Assembly (NCBI GenBank): GCA_964636665.1
Contig: CAZWVT010000004.1
Span: forward strand, 9,708-73,707
DNA length: 64,000 bases
Direction of reading: 5' to 3'
Origin: JAAYLC01 sp964636665
GTDB taxonomy: Bacteria > Bacteroidota > Bacteroidia > Flavobacteriales > Flavobacteriaceae
Shown here: positions 1 to 8,469 of the stretch, piece after piece
How positions within the stretch are numbered: position 1 is the first letter of the stretch
Layout of the letters: every line of letters begins with the position of its first letter
The notes under the pieces: model-generated
Told to the model about the DNA's origin: nothing
What the model saw: only the letters and a program-made list of their open reading frames with translations
Databases searched by the model: none
Program-made: the position numbers and the translations under genes

Positions 1-3
1 CTA

Positions 4-1845
4 TTATATAAATTTTTTATCAAATTCGTCCAAACTTACAATCCTGAATGTAGGCTTATTAAATGGACTTACCGTTGGCTCTTTACAGGCAAACAGCCTG
101 TTAATCATATCTTCTTGTTCTGTGATGTTCAAACTTACACCAGTTTTAACGGCCAGGTTTTTTGCCATTGATTTGGCCAGCATATCATTTAATCCGAAAC
201 TTTCTTCCGGGACATCTTCTTTGATATCTCTTATTAATTCTTCCAGCAACTTAGAAATTTGACTTTCAACAAGCATCACCGGAATTCCTGAAATTACTAC
301 TTTTTCTCCGGTAATTTCTAAAAAAATAAACCCTATATTTTCCAATTGCTCACGAACCTTTTGAATAACCTCAACATCCGGTTTTGAGAAATATAAGTTT
401 AAAGGAAAAAGCAATTGTTGGCTCAAAGCTTCCTTTACGGTTATATTTTTTAGTAATTCTTCATACAAAATCCGTTGATGTGCAAAATGTTGATGAATGA
501 GTACCAATCCGTTTTTTAACGGTGCTAAAATATATTTATTTTGAAACTGTAAAGAACGATTGACCTTATTTTCTTCAGTTTTTTCATAGAAACCCAATCC
601 GGGAGCGTCATCTCTATCGTCAAGGTGTTTATCGTCAGGAACGGAATCGGTATATAGGGCTTCCCAATTTGCGGTTTCTGTTTTGAAATTTCCTGATTTA
701 AAGGATTTTGATTGTGATACAGTTTTAAATTCACTTTGAAAGGGATTGAAATTTCTGTCCACTTCAATTATTGGCGCATTTACATCCTGTTTTTTACTGT
801 AATCGTAAGGCGTGTCAAATTCTTTTTTGTGCTGAAAATCCAAAACCGGTGCAATATTAAACTGCCCCAAACTGTGTTTGATACTTGCCCGAAGCATGGC
901 ATAAATGGCATGTTCATCTTCAAATTTCACTTCGGTTTTGGTAGGATGTATGTTGATATCGATAGATTCCGGAAACACTTCCAAAAAAATAAAATATCCG
1001 GGATGCACATCTGATTTGATAAGCCCTTCAAAAGCGGCAGTTACCGCATGATGCAAGTAGGAGTTTTTAACAAACCGATTATTGACAAAGAAAAACTGTT
1101 CGCCTCTGCTTTTTTTACCGTATTCAGGTTTGATGATAAACCCGCTGATTTTAACGATAGGCGTTTCTTCGGATACCGGAACGAGTTTTTCGTCGGTTCT
1201 TTTTCCGAAGATATGAATAATGCGTTGACGCAGGTTAGTCGCCGGCAGATTAAACAGACTGTTTTCGTTGTGAATAAGATTAAATTCCACATCCGGATGT
1301 GCCAATGCCACGCGATGGAATTCATCGATAATGTGGCGCATTTCGACGGTATTGCTTTTTAAGAAATTGCGTCTTGCCGGGATGTTGTAAAAAAGGTTTT
1401 TAACCAAAATGGTTGTTCCTTGAGGTAATACAGCCGGTTCTTGGGATTGCACTTTACTACCTTCGATGGTGATATGCGTTCCCAACTCATCCTCGGCTTG
1501 TTTGGTTTTTAATTCCACGTGTGCAATAGCCGCTATGGACGCCAAAGCTTCTCCTCGAAAACCTTTGGTGTGCAGATTGAATAAATCTTCTGCTTTTTTG
1601 ATTTTGGAAGTGGCGTGTCGTTCAAAACACAAACGCGCATCTGTTGTACTCATTCCGATGCCGTTATCGGTGATTTGAATCAATGTTTTTCCGGCGTCTT
1701 TGACAATTAAGGTAATTGCGGAAGATTGGGCATCGATTGCATTTTCAATAAGTTCTTTTACTACGGAAGCAGGACGTTGCACAACTTCGCCCGCAGCAAT
1801 CTGATTGGCAACGTGATCCGGTAATAATTGAATTTTATCAACCAT
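4..1845 (-). CDS. mutL: DNA mismatch repair protein MutL
   Basis: MutL is the ATPase that couples MutS mismatch recognition to strand processing in the cytoplasm. The GHKL ATPase motifs are clear: E34-N35 in the first motif, DNGIG at 60-64, and GFRGEAL at 95-101. A low-complexity linker follows at about 330-430, then a C-terminal dimerisation domain. In that domain the endonuclease motif DQHA(X)2E(X)4E is replaced by HQHFAHQRILYE at 451-462, so the Asp and the first Glu are lost. The later CPHGRP-like site reads SPFNKP. The length (613 aa) is normal. The ATG at 1845 overlaps the upstream small gene by 8 nt, so the two are probably cotranscribed and translationally coupled. Confidence 0.97.
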   Translation of the reverse strand: MVDKIQLLPDHVANQIAAGEVVQRPASVVKELIENAIDAQSSAITLIVKDAGKTLIQITDNGIGMSTTDARLCFERHATSKIKKAEDLFNLHTKGFRGEALASIAAIAHVELKTKQAEDELGTHITIEGSKVQSQEPAVLPQGTTILVKNLFYNIPARRNFLKSNTVEMRHIIDEFHRVALAHPDVEFNLIHNENSLFNLPATNLRQRIIHIFGKRTDEKLVPVSEETPIVKISGFIIKPEYGKKSRGEQFFFVNNRFVKNSYLHHAVTAAFEGLIKSDVHPGYFIFLEVFPESIDINIHPTKTEVKFEDEHAIYAMLRASIKHSLGQFNIAPVLDFQHKKEFDTPYDYSKKQDVNAPIIEVDRNFNPFQSEFKTVSQSKSFKSGNFKTETANWEALYTDSVPDDKHLDDRDDAPGLGFYEKTEENKVNRSLQFQNKYILAPLKNGLVLIHQHFAHQRILYEELLKNITVKEALSQQLLFPLNLYFSKPDVEVIQKVREQLENIGFIFLEITGEKVVISGIPVMLVESQISKLLEELIRDIKEDVPEESFGLNDMLAKSMAKNLAVKTGVSLNITEQEDMINRLFACKEPTVSPFNKPTFRIVSLDEFDKKFI

Positions 1846-2134
1846 AAATTCTCAGCTGAAAAATACTTAAATCGAAGTCGATAAGATATAGAAAAATTAA
1901 AATCAAAATCGTCAGGATTATCAAAAGTCTCAACCTTGTATTTCTGTCGGTCTGTACTTTTAAATCTTGTTTGATCTTTAAAAGCTTGTTTTTCAGCCCC
2001 TTATCTTCACCAACTGTTGTTCGAAAATGATCAAATTTATGCCGCATAGCGAAAGGACTTCCCTCCCCATCATATTCATAATGACGCGGTTGATAATTGA
2101 ATTTTTTATTTTTTTTCTTTCTTAGTAGCTTCAT
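1838..2134 (-). CDS. Small basic single-pass membrane protein
   Basis: This 98-residue protein has a very basic N-terminus (Lys/Arg-rich in the first 12 residues), a charged middle, and one hydrophobic segment at about residues 68-90, so it is probably a C-terminally anchored inner-membrane protein. I do not recognise a domain. Homologues lie beside mutL and ribH in flavobacteria and, as I recall, are sometimes labelled riboflavin synthase beta subunit; nothing in the sequence supports that label. The gene overlaps the mutL start by 8 nt. A -7-type box (TATCTTTG on the minus strand, 2146-2153) lies just upstream. Confidence 0.8.
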   Translation of the reverse strand: MKLLRKKKNKKFNYQPRHYEYDGEGSPFAMRHKFDHFRTTVGEDKGLKNKLLKIKQDLKVQTDRNTRLRLLIILTILILIFLYLIDFDLSIFQLRIYG

Positions 2135-2646
2135 AATACAATCCTCAAAGATACCGAATTCCTATGATTCTTTAAAATCTGGAACGGGTAGATATTAGGT
2201 TGAAATCCGAATCGAAATCGAAATTGATTAGGGATTAGGGATTAGGAAAAAAGAACAGAGAAGAAAGAACAGAGTGCAGAGTGCAGAGAAAAAAAATCAA
2301 TTTTCAATATTCAATTCTCAATTAAAAAATCGCTTCCAACTTCCCACTTCCAACTTCCAGCTCAAAAAACTTTCAACTTTCAACCTTCCATTAAAAATCG
2401 CTTCACGCCCAGAAAAATCGAAATCGAAAATGTTGTATAATGTATATGAATTTGCTGAACGCTTCACGCCTCACGCTTCCCGCTTCACGATAAAAAAATT
2501 TTCAACTTTCAACTTTCAATTNNNNNNNNNNNNNNNNNNNNNNNNNNNNNNNNNNNNNNNNNNNNNNNNNNNNNNNNNNNNNNNNNNNNNNNNNNNNNNN
2601 NNNNNNNNNNNNNNNNNNNNNAAAATTTTCAACTTTCAACTTTCAA
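2135..2646. repeat. Intergenic block of heptanucleotide tandem repeats around an assembly gap
   Basis: No gene is credible in this stretch. It holds several short tandem tracts that all have a 7-nt unit but differ in sequence: GATTAGG x3 (2226-2246), CAGAGTG x2.7 (2270-2288), CTTCCAA-type x4 (2333-2360), CTTTCAA-type x3 (2370-2390), GCTTCAC-type x4 (2461-2488), and CTTTCAA-type on both sides of the N run (2499-2521 and 2626-2648). A short TCGAAA hexamer tract lies at about 2210-2224 and again near 2417-2429. The last CTTTCAA copies run right up to the ribH stop codon. An apparent open frame through this block exists only because of the repeats and the Ns. Confidence 0.85.
2522..2621. other. 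Assembly gap (100 N) inside repeats
   Basis: Exactly 100 N, a conventional placeholder length. Both flanks carry the same sequence, A-rich then TTTTCAA followed by two CTTTCAA copies and TT, so the assembly probably broke on a longer repeat tract. The true size of the missing piece is unknown. Confidence 0.98.
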
Positions 2647-3132
2647 TTAAAATTTTAAAGCAGCCATTTTTATTGCGGCGATTGCAGCTTCTACCCCTTT
2701 GTTTCCGTATTTTCCGCCGCTTCTGTCTATCGCTTGTTGGAGGTTGTTATCGGTAAGCACACAAAAAATAACGGGAATGTCTCCTTGAACATTTAAATCT
2801 TTAATTCCTTGGGCGACGGCTTCACAAACAAAATCAAAATGTCGGGTTTCTCCTTGAATCACACTTCCGATGGCTATAATCGCATTTAAAGAAGGATTGT
2901 TTTTTGCCATTAATTTACATCCGTAAATCAACTCATAACTTCCGGGAACGTTCCACCGGATAATTTGTTCGCTATCAGCACCGCAATCAACCAAGGTGTC
3001 AATAGCGCCTTGAAACATTCCTTCGGTGATGTTTTCATTCCATTCAGAAACAACAATCCCAAATCGAAATTGTTCCGCATTTGGGATTGTTGTTTTATCG
3101 TAGGTGGATAAATTTTTATTTTCTGTAGCCAT
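2647..3132 (-). CDS. ribH: 6,7-dimethyl-8-ribityllumazine synthase
   Basis: Lumazine synthase joins 5-amino-6-ribitylamino-uracil and 3,4-dihydroxy-2-butanone 4-phosphate in riboflavin synthesis and forms an icosahedral or pentameric cytosolic enzyme. Family motifs are all present: SEWNENIT near residue 30, VPGSYEL near 64, IGSVIQGETRHFD near 90, the vLT segment near 126, and a C-terminal NKGVEAA segment. The length (161 aa) is typical. It starts one base before the stop of the TPR gene upstream, so they form one transcript. The 3' end abuts the heptamer repeat tract. Confidence 0.97.
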   Translation of the reverse strand: MATENKNLSTYDKTTIPNAEQFRFGIVVSEWNENITEGMFQGAIDTLVDCGADSEQIIRWNVPGSYELIYGCKLMAKNNPSLNAIIAIGSVIQGETRHFDFVCEAVAQGIKDLNVQGDIPVIFCVLTDNNLQQAIDRSGGKYGNKGVEAAIAAIKMAALKF

Positions 3133-3900
3133 TTACTTTGACATTGCTTCGGCACGTCCGAGATAAACTTCAGCTTTGGCAAATTCTTCAGAATTTGGAT
3201 ATTCTTTTACAATTTTATCAAAGTGTTTTTTTGCTTTGTCTATTTTATTGAGATTCAACGCTGTCAATCCGGCTTTAAACAAATAACGCGGTGTTGTGAA
3301 CTCATTGGTTCGCATGCTTGCTGCGTCTTCGTAATATTTTAAAGCATCTTCATTTTGACCTAAATTTGCAAAAGCATCACCAATTGAACCTTTGGCAATC
3401 GGCGCCAACATTTCATCTTTTGATTTGAATTTATCTAACTGTTCGATTGCATCTTTATATCTATTCATGCTCAAATAAGCCATTCCGGCATAATAACGAG
3501 ATAAATTGGCAGCATCGGTTCCGCTGTAATTGTCGATAATATCAAGGAATCCGTATTTTCCGGCACCTCCTTGAAGCGACAATGTATATAGCGAATCTTT
3601 CTCTGTTGCATTCATTGCTTCTTCCCAATACATTTGCGCTTGGGACATTTCACTCATTGCTTCTGCTTCTTTGGGATTTTGAATAAATTCCTGAAACACA
3701 AAATATCCAACAACCGCTAATGCGATTACGCCAAAAGCTCCAAGTAGTACTTTTTGATTTTTTTCAATCCATTTTTCGGTTCGAGACGCTCCTTCATCAA
3801 GAGAGCGAAACACCTCTGCGGTAGTACTGTTTTTTTCTAATTCAGCTTGTTGCTCTTCTTTTGTTCTTGGTTTGCCTCCACGTTTTTTGTAGGTTGCCAT
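3133..3900 (-). CDS. Membrane-anchored tetratricopeptide-repeat protein (YfgM-like)
   Basis: The 255-residue protein has a basic, Gln/Glu-rich cytosolic N-terminus, one membrane segment at about 51-72, and a periplasmic part containing several TPR-like helix pairs (about 125-250; typical words are YYAGMAYLSMNRYKDAIEQL and LGRAE). It resembles YfgM-type proteins that assist periplasmic chaperone and translocon networks, but this role is inference. It lies immediately upstream of ribH. A -7 box TAATTTTG (minus strand, 3921-3928) sits 21 nt before the ATG; no clear -33 TTG is at the expected spacing. Confidence 0.85.
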   Translation of the reverse strand: MATYKKRGGKPRTKEEQQAELEKNSTTAEVFRSLDEGASRTEKWIEKNQKVLLGAFGVIALAVVGYFVFQEFIQNPKEAEAMSEMSQAQMYWEEAMNATEKDSLYTLSLQGGAGKYGFLDIIDNYSGTDAANLSRYYAGMAYLSMNRYKDAIEQLDKFKSKDEMLAPIAKGSIGDAFANLGQNEDALKYYEDAASMRTNEFTTPRYLFKAGLTALNLNKIDKAKKHFDKIVKEYPNSEEFAKAEVYLGRAEAMSK

Positions 3901-4038
3901 AATTTTCGTTTAATGTGGCGCAAAATTAAAATATTTAATGGAATTTAAAAGGATATAAATTTCTTATTTTTTAATAATTTGCAAAACATTGGTTTTCTAT
4001 TTTAGAAAATCACTCAAGATTTCAAGAATCTCATTTTT

Positions 4039-5127
4039 ATGATTTTACAAAAACTCACTTTAGTCAATTACAAAAACTTCGATACGGCAACTTTTAATTT
4101 TGATCCGAAAATTAACTGTTTTGTCGGAAAAAACGGAATCGGCAAGACCAATATATTAGACGCCATTTATCACCTCTCTTTCGGAAAGAGTTATTTTAAT
4201 CCGATTACGCTTCAAAATATCCGCCACAATACGGATTTTTTTATGATTGAAGGAAATTATTTAAAAGATGAAACGCCTCAAAAAATTGTAGTCAGCGCCA
4301 AGAAAAATCAAAAGAAAATCATCAAACGAAACGGGAAAGCTTATGAAAAACTAAGCGACCACATCGGACTTATTCCGCTTGTGATTATCTCTCCCGCCGA
4401 CCGCAATTTGATTATTGAAGGCAGCGAAACCCGACGCAAATTCATAGACGGCGTCATTTCTCAACGAGATACGGATTATCTGCTAACTTTAATCAAATAC
4501 AACAAAGTTGTGTCACAACGCAATGCACTGTTGAAATACTTTGCTGCAAACCATACGTTTGACAACAATACGCTATCGATTTACAACGAACAAATGAACT
4601 TGTACGGAACTTCGATTTTCGGCAAACGCATGGCATTTTTGGAAGAATTTCTGCCTATTTTCAAAGAACGCTATGAATCCATCAGTAGCGGAAATGAAGA
4701 AATAAATTTAACCTATGAAAGTCAATTAAAAGAAGAAGATTTGCTGAGTTTGTTGGAAAATAACATCCAAAAAGACAGGGTGTTGCAATATTCAAATTAT
4801 GGAATTCACAAAGACGATTTGGTTTTTACGATTGATGAACATCCGATTAAAAAATTCGGTTCACAAGGGCAACAAAAATCCTTTTTAATCGCCTTAAAAC
4901 TCGCACAATTTGATTTTATCAAACTTCAAGTGAAAAACAATCCCATTTTACTTTTAGACGATATTTTTGACAAATTGGATGAAACACGTGTGGAACATTT
5001 AATAACTTTGGTAGATAATGAAAATTTTGGACAAATCTTTATAACCGATACGCACGAATCTCGTACCGAGGAAGTTATAAAAAAAGTTCATCAATCTTAT
5101 AAAATGTTTCCTTTAGATAAACAATAA
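4039..5127 (+). CDS. recF: DNA replication and repair protein RecF
   Basis: RecF is an SMC-like ATPase that acts with RecO and RecR to load RecA at gaps. Walker A is GKNGIGKT at 30-37; the ABC signature region is GSQGQQKS at about 275-282; Walker B is [13 protein letters not shown] at about 302-314. The length (362 aa) is typical. It is divergent from the TPR-ribH unit. The next two genes follow at 11 nt and with an 8-nt overlap, so recF probably heads a short operon with the lipoprotein and the DUF721 gene. Confidence 0.97.
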   Translation: MILQKLTLVNYKNFDTATFNFDPKINCFVGKNGIGKTNILDAIYHLSFGKSYFNPITLQNIRHNTDFFMIEGNYLKDETPQKIVVSAKKNQKKIIKRNGKAYEKLSDHIGLIPLVIISPADRNLIIEGSETRRKFIDGVISQRDTDYLLTLIKYNKVVSQRNALLKYFAANHTFDNNTLSIYNEQMNLYGTSIFGKRMAFLEEFLPIFKERYESISSGNEEINLTYESQLKEEDLLSLLENNIQKDRVLQYSNYGIHKDDLVFTIDEHPIKKFGSQGQQKSFLIALKLAQFDFIKLQVKNNPILLLDDIFDKLDETRVEHLITLVDNENFGQIFITDTHESRTEEVIKKVHQSYKMFPLDKQ

Positions 5128-5138
5128 ACTCACCTGAT

Positions 5139-5573
5139 ATGAAACTTACTTCATTAATCTTTTTTACGGCATTCTTGCTTTTTTCTTGTACCGACAAACC
5201 CAATCCTGAGAATCAAAAACAACATCTTTCGGGATATTGGGAAATAAAAGAAGCATCGACGCCTCACGGAAATAAATCTTATGACATAAACTTAATTGTC
5301 GATTATATTGAAGTTGAAGGCAACAAAGGGACACGTACAAAACTAAGTCCGAGAATGGATGGAAGCTACAACACAACCGGCAGCATAGAAAATTTCACCT
5401 TGGAAATTGAAAACGACACCTTATTTATGTTTTACAATACGGATTTTGACACGTGGAAAGAAGCTGTTGTCGAGGCTAAAGACAGCATTCTAAAAGTTAA
5501 AAACGAAGACAATAAAATTTACACTTATAAAAGATACCACAACGAATCTATAATACCTTCCAATCATGAATAA
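5139..5573 (+). CDS. Small lipoprotein, lipocalin-like
   Basis: A 144-residue protein with a lipoprotein signal: hydrophobic residues 4-15, then the lipobox LFSC with lipidated Cys17. The remainder is beta-rich (a GYWEIKEA opening followed by alternating hydrophobic strands), as in small Bacteroidota lipocalin-like lipoproteins. No catalytic motif is visible and the function is unknown. It is inserted between recF and the DUF721 gene, and its stop overlaps the next start by 8 nt. Confidence 0.8.
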   Translation: MKLTSLIFFTAFLLFSCTDKPNPENQKQHLSGYWEIKEASTPHGNKSYDINLIVDYIEVEGNKGTRTKLSPRMDGSYNTTGSIENFTLEIENDTLFMFYNTDFDTWKEAVVEAKDSILKVKNEDNKIYTYKRYHNESIIPSNHE

Positions 5574-5871
5574 AAAATCAGAATCCGATTTCAATTTATT
5601 TTCTCTGAAAGATGTCTTAAAAGACTTTGTAAAAGACAACAATCTCGAAAGCGGTTTGGAAAAAGTTCGCGTTAAGAAAGCGTGGGACAAGGTTATTGGT
5701 TCGTCATTGGGAGGCTACATTACCAATATCGACTTTAATAAAAAAACTTTGTACATCTCTGTTTCATCGTCCGTAATGCGGCAAGAATTAAGCTACGGCG
5801 TAGAAAAAATGAAAACTTTATTGAATGAAGAACTCAAAGGCGAGGTTATAAAAAAGATAATTTTACGTTGA
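5566..5871 (+). CDS. DUF721 / DciA-like protein
   Basis: A 101-residue protein of the DUF721 family: residues 16-100 contain the characteristic AWDKVIG motif and the ITNIDFNKKTLYISVSSS strand region. DUF721 includes DciA, the ancestral loader of the replicative helicase DnaB in bacteria that lack DnaC or DnaI; this short Bacteroidota form may do the same, which is inference. The position next to recF fits a replication role. The ATG overlaps the preceding lipoprotein gene by 8 nt. Confidence 0.88.
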   Translation: MNKKSESDFNLFSLKDVLKDFVKDNNLESGLEKVRVKKAWDKVIGSSLGGYITNIDFNKKTLYISVSSSVMRQELSYGVEKMKTLLNEELKGEVIKKIILR

Positions 5872-5883
5872 CTATAAAACATC

Positions 5884-7506
5884 ATGAGAAATCTTATTTT
5901 TTTCGCACTGCTTCTCCCTTTTTTAGTTAATGCTCAAGAGTTTACGCGTGCCGATACGCTAAGAGGAAGCATTACCCCGGAAAGAGCTTGGTGGAATGTG
6001 CTGCATTATGATTTGGCGATAGAAGTTTTTCCCGAAAGCAAGCAAATTGCCGGAAGCAATAAAATCACTTATGAGGTTATTGAACCTCAAGAAATTATGC
6101 AAATCGATTTACAAAATCCGATGCGCATTGACAGCATTATCCAACAAAATGAAAAACTGACTTTTACTTCCGAAGGCAATGCTCATTTTATAAACTTAAA
6201 ACAAGCTCAACAAACCGGGAAAGAAAACGAGTTGGTAATTTACTTTTCCGGAATGCCTAAAATTGCAAGAAGGCCTCCTTGGGACGGCGGATTTGTCTGG
6301 ACCAAAGATTCCAATCAAAATCATTGGATAGCCAATGCCAATCAGGGAATCGGTGCGAGTGTTTGGTGGCCTTTAAAAGATCATCCTTACGATGAACCGG
6401 ACAATGGCATGCTGATTTCCGTCACGGTTCCAAAAAAGCTTATGAACGTGAGCAATGGAAAATTAAAAGAAGTGATAGAACACGAAAACACCAAAACGTG
6501 GATTTGGGAAGTCGTAAATCCGATTAATGCTTACGGCGTCAATATAAGCATCGGTGATTATGTTCACTTTGGGGAAATTTATCAAGGTGAAAAAGGACCT
6601 TTGGCTATGGATTATTACGTGCTTCGAGATCATAAAGAAAAAGCTGAGAAACAGTTTAAGCAAGCCTTATTAATGATGGAAGCTTTTGAAAATTGGTTTG
6701 GACCTTATCCTTTTTACGAAGACGGTTTCAAATTGATTGAAGTTCCTTATCTGGGAATGGAACATCAAAGTGCGGTCACTTATGGCAATAAATTTACAAA
6801 TGGCTATTTAGGAAAAGATTTATCTGAAAGCGGTCACGGGTTGAAATTTGATTTTATTCTCATTCACGAAAGCGCACATGAATGGTTTGCCAATAACATC
6901 ACCAACAATGATGTGGCTTATATGTGGATTCACGAAGGTTTCACTTGTTATTCTGAAGGTTTGTATCTCGATTATCATTTCGGAAAAAAAGCTGCTTCGG
7001 AATATGTAATCGGATTGCGAAAAAGAATTCAAAATGACAGTCCGATGATTGCCATACCCAACCTCAATCAAAGAGGAAGCAGTGATATTTATTACAAAGG
7101 AGCAAACGTTTTGCACACGCTACGACAAGTGATTGACGACGACAAAAAATGGAAAAGCATCTTACGCGGACTCAACGAGACATTTTATCATCAGACCATC
7201 AACAGCAAGCAGCTTGAAAATTATATTGCTGAACAATTAAATGTCGATTTAACCCCTTTTTGGAATCAGTATTTGCGCACTACCAAAATTCCAACTTTAG
7301 AATATAAAATAGAAGGAAAAAAGCTTGTTTACCGATACTCAAATATTGTCGAAAAATTTGAAATGCCGATTATAGTTACTATTAATGACAAAGAAAAGTG
7401 GCTTAAACCTACGAAAGAATGGAAAACTTTAAAAATTAATAAATCCATTCAAAATTTTTCAGTGAAAGAAGATTTTTACGTTCACTTCAGACAAACAGAA
7501 CATTAA
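5884..7506 (+). CDS. M1-family metallopeptidase, secreted
   Basis: Zinc aminopeptidase-like protein of 540 residues with a cleavable signal peptide (residues 1-17, ending VNAQ). The zinc site HESAH is at 328-332 and the third ligand E351 follows exactly 18 residues later (HExxH-x18-E). The upstream substrate-binding motif reads LGMEHQ rather than the common GAMEN. The N-terminal beta-saddle domain covers about residues 30-215. It probably degrades peptides in the periplasm or at the surface. It starts 12 nt after the DUF721 gene. Confidence 0.93.
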   Translation: MRNLIFFALLLPFLVNAQEFTRADTLRGSITPERAWWNVLHYDLAIEVFPESKQIAGSNKITYEVIEPQEIMQIDLQNPMRIDSIIQQNEKLTFTSEGNAHFINLKQAQQTGKENELVIYFSGMPKIARRPPWDGGFVWTKDSNQNHWIANANQGIGASVWWPLKDHPYDEPDNGMLISVTVPKKLMNVSNGKLKEVIEHENTKTWIWEVVNPINAYGVNISIGDYVHFGEIYQGEKGPLAMDYYVLRDHKEKAEKQFKQALLMMEAFENWFGPYPFYEDGFKLIEVPYLGMEHQSAVTYGNKFTNGYLGKDLSESGHGLKFDFILIHESAHEWFANNITNNDVAYMWIHEGFTCYSEGLYLDYHFGKKAASEYVIGLRKRIQNDSPMIAIPNLNQRGSSDIYYKGANVLHTLRQVIDDDKKWKSILRGLNETFYHQTINSKQLENYIAEQLNVDLTPFWNQYLRTTKIPTLEYKIEGKKLVYRYSNIVEKFEMPIIVTINDKEKWLKPTKEWKTLKINKSIQNFSVKEDFYVHFRQTEH

Positions 7507-7523
7507 TTTTAAATATATAACAA

Positions 7524-8270
7524 ATGATTTTTATAGAAAATGAAGGCAATACCAATCCCAAATTAAACTTGGCGTTGGAAGAATACATCCTTCGAAATTT
7601 CAGTCCTGATACTGATTATCTGTTATTTTACATCAACGAACCCTCGATTATAATTGGCAGAAATCAAAATACGCTGGAAGAAATCAATTACGACTATGTT
7701 ACCGAAAACGGAATTCATGTAGTCCGTCGAATTTCCGGTGGCGGAGCGGTTTATCACGATTTGGGAAATCTTAATTTTAGTTTTATTACCAATCACGACA
7801 ACAAAAGTTTGAACAACTTTAAAAAATTTACAGCGCCGGTAATTAAAGTATTAAAATCACTTGGAATGGATGCCGAGCTCAAAGGACGGAATGACATTGA
7901 GGTAGATAATAAGAAAATATCGGGAACGGCTCAATTTTCAACCGGAAAACGAATGGTCAGCCACGGAACACTTTTGTTGGATACCGATTTGGGAGAAGTC
8001 ACCAATGCACTTCAAGTAAAAATGAGCAAAATCCAATCNNNNNNNNNNNNNNNNNNNNNNNNNNNNNNNNNNNNNNNNNNNNNNNNNNNNNNNNNNNNNN
8101 NNNNNNNNNNNNNNNNNNNNNNNNNNNNNNNNNNNNNNTCGCTTCTTCAAGGCGTACGTTATGAGAGAGATAAAATCGTCGAGCTATTAAAAGACCTCGA
8201 TATTAAAGAATATTTCGGAAATATTGAATTGAGTGATTTTGTTGAGTTGATTCACGGCGATGATGAATAA
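7524..8270 (+). CDS. lplA: Lipoate-protein ligase, interrupted by an assembly gap
   Basis: Lipoate-protein ligase A activates lipoate with ATP and attaches it to 2-oxoacid dehydrogenase E2 subunits and GcvH. The lipoate-binding motif RRISGGGAVYHDLGNLNF is complete, followed by KGRNDIE and KKISGTAQ. The C-terminal LLQGVRYER and YFGNI segments match the family's small C-terminal domain. The run of 100 N at 8039-8138 falls between them. With 34 unknown codons the product would be 248 aa, whereas family members are about 330, so the placeholder is too short by roughly 80 codons; the continuous frame across it is chance. The gene itself is probably intact. Confidence 0.9.
   Translation: MIFIENEGNTNPKLNLALEEYILRNFSPDTDYLLFYINEPSIIIGRNQNTLEEINYDYVTENGIHVVRRISGGGAVYHDLGNLNFSFITNHDNKSLNNFKKFTAPVIKVLKSLGMDAELKGRNDIEVDNKKISGTAQFSTGKRMVSHGTLLLDTDLGEVTNALQVKMSKIQXXXXXXXXXXXXXXXXXXXXXXXXXXXXXXXXXXSLLQGVRYERDKIVELLKDLDIKEYFGNIELSDFVELIHGDDE
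8039..8138. other. Assembly gap (100 N) inside lplA
   Basis: Exactly 100 N, a placeholder. It removes the end of the catalytic domain and the start of the C-terminal domain of the lipoate ligase. The distance between conserved blocks in the family suggests the true missing length is several hundred bases. Confidence 0.98.
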
Positions 8271-8272
8271 TT

Positions 8273-8413
8273 ATGAAAAAAGAATTAAAAATTGCACTTG
8301 TTGTTATTCTTGCGGGGATTACGCTTTACGGCTTGGTTACCGGTAAGTTTTTATTTCTGTTTCTTTGGTTGCCTTTGGGATTTTTATTCCGTTCCAAGAA
8401 AAATTCAGAATAA
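8273..8413 (+). CDS. 46-residue membrane microprotein
   Basis: This short open frame starts with ATG two bases after the lplA stop codon and ends directly at a strong bidirectional terminator. It encodes 46 residues: a lysine-containing N-terminus (MKKELK), two closely spaced hydrophobic segments (about 6-23 and 26-40) separated by TGK, and a basic tail RSKKNSE, giving a small membrane hairpin or single bent helix with both ends inside. No family is recognised. Placement between an operon gene and its terminator argues that it is translated. Confidence 0.6.
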   Translation: MKKELKIALVVILAGITLYGLVTGKFLFLFLWLPLGFLFRSKKNSE

Positions 8414-8447
8414 AAAAACCGTCTCGAAAATCCGAGACGGTTTTTTT
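8412..8447. terminator. Bidirectional rho-independent terminator between lplA unit and azurin
   Basis: An 8-bp GC-rich stem, CCGTCTCG (8419-8426) with CGAGACGG (8433-8440), a 6-nt loop, A-run before and T-run after. It serves both convergent units. Confidence 0.9.
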
Positions 8448-8469
8448 ATATTTAGAATGTTTTTATCGA

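Noticed and set aside
2226..2246. GATTAGG repeats resembling a telomere sequence
   Set aside because: Only three copies, 7-nt unit, inside a bacterial chromosome with other heptamer tracts next to it.
2206..2648. CRISPR-like array
   Set aside because: The units are 6-7 nt tandem copies with no spacers and no cas genes nearby.
2274..2756. Open frame of 160 codons across the repeat block and the N run
   Set aside because: It exists only because the repeats lack stops in this frame and the Ns are read through; it also overlaps ribH on the opposite strand.
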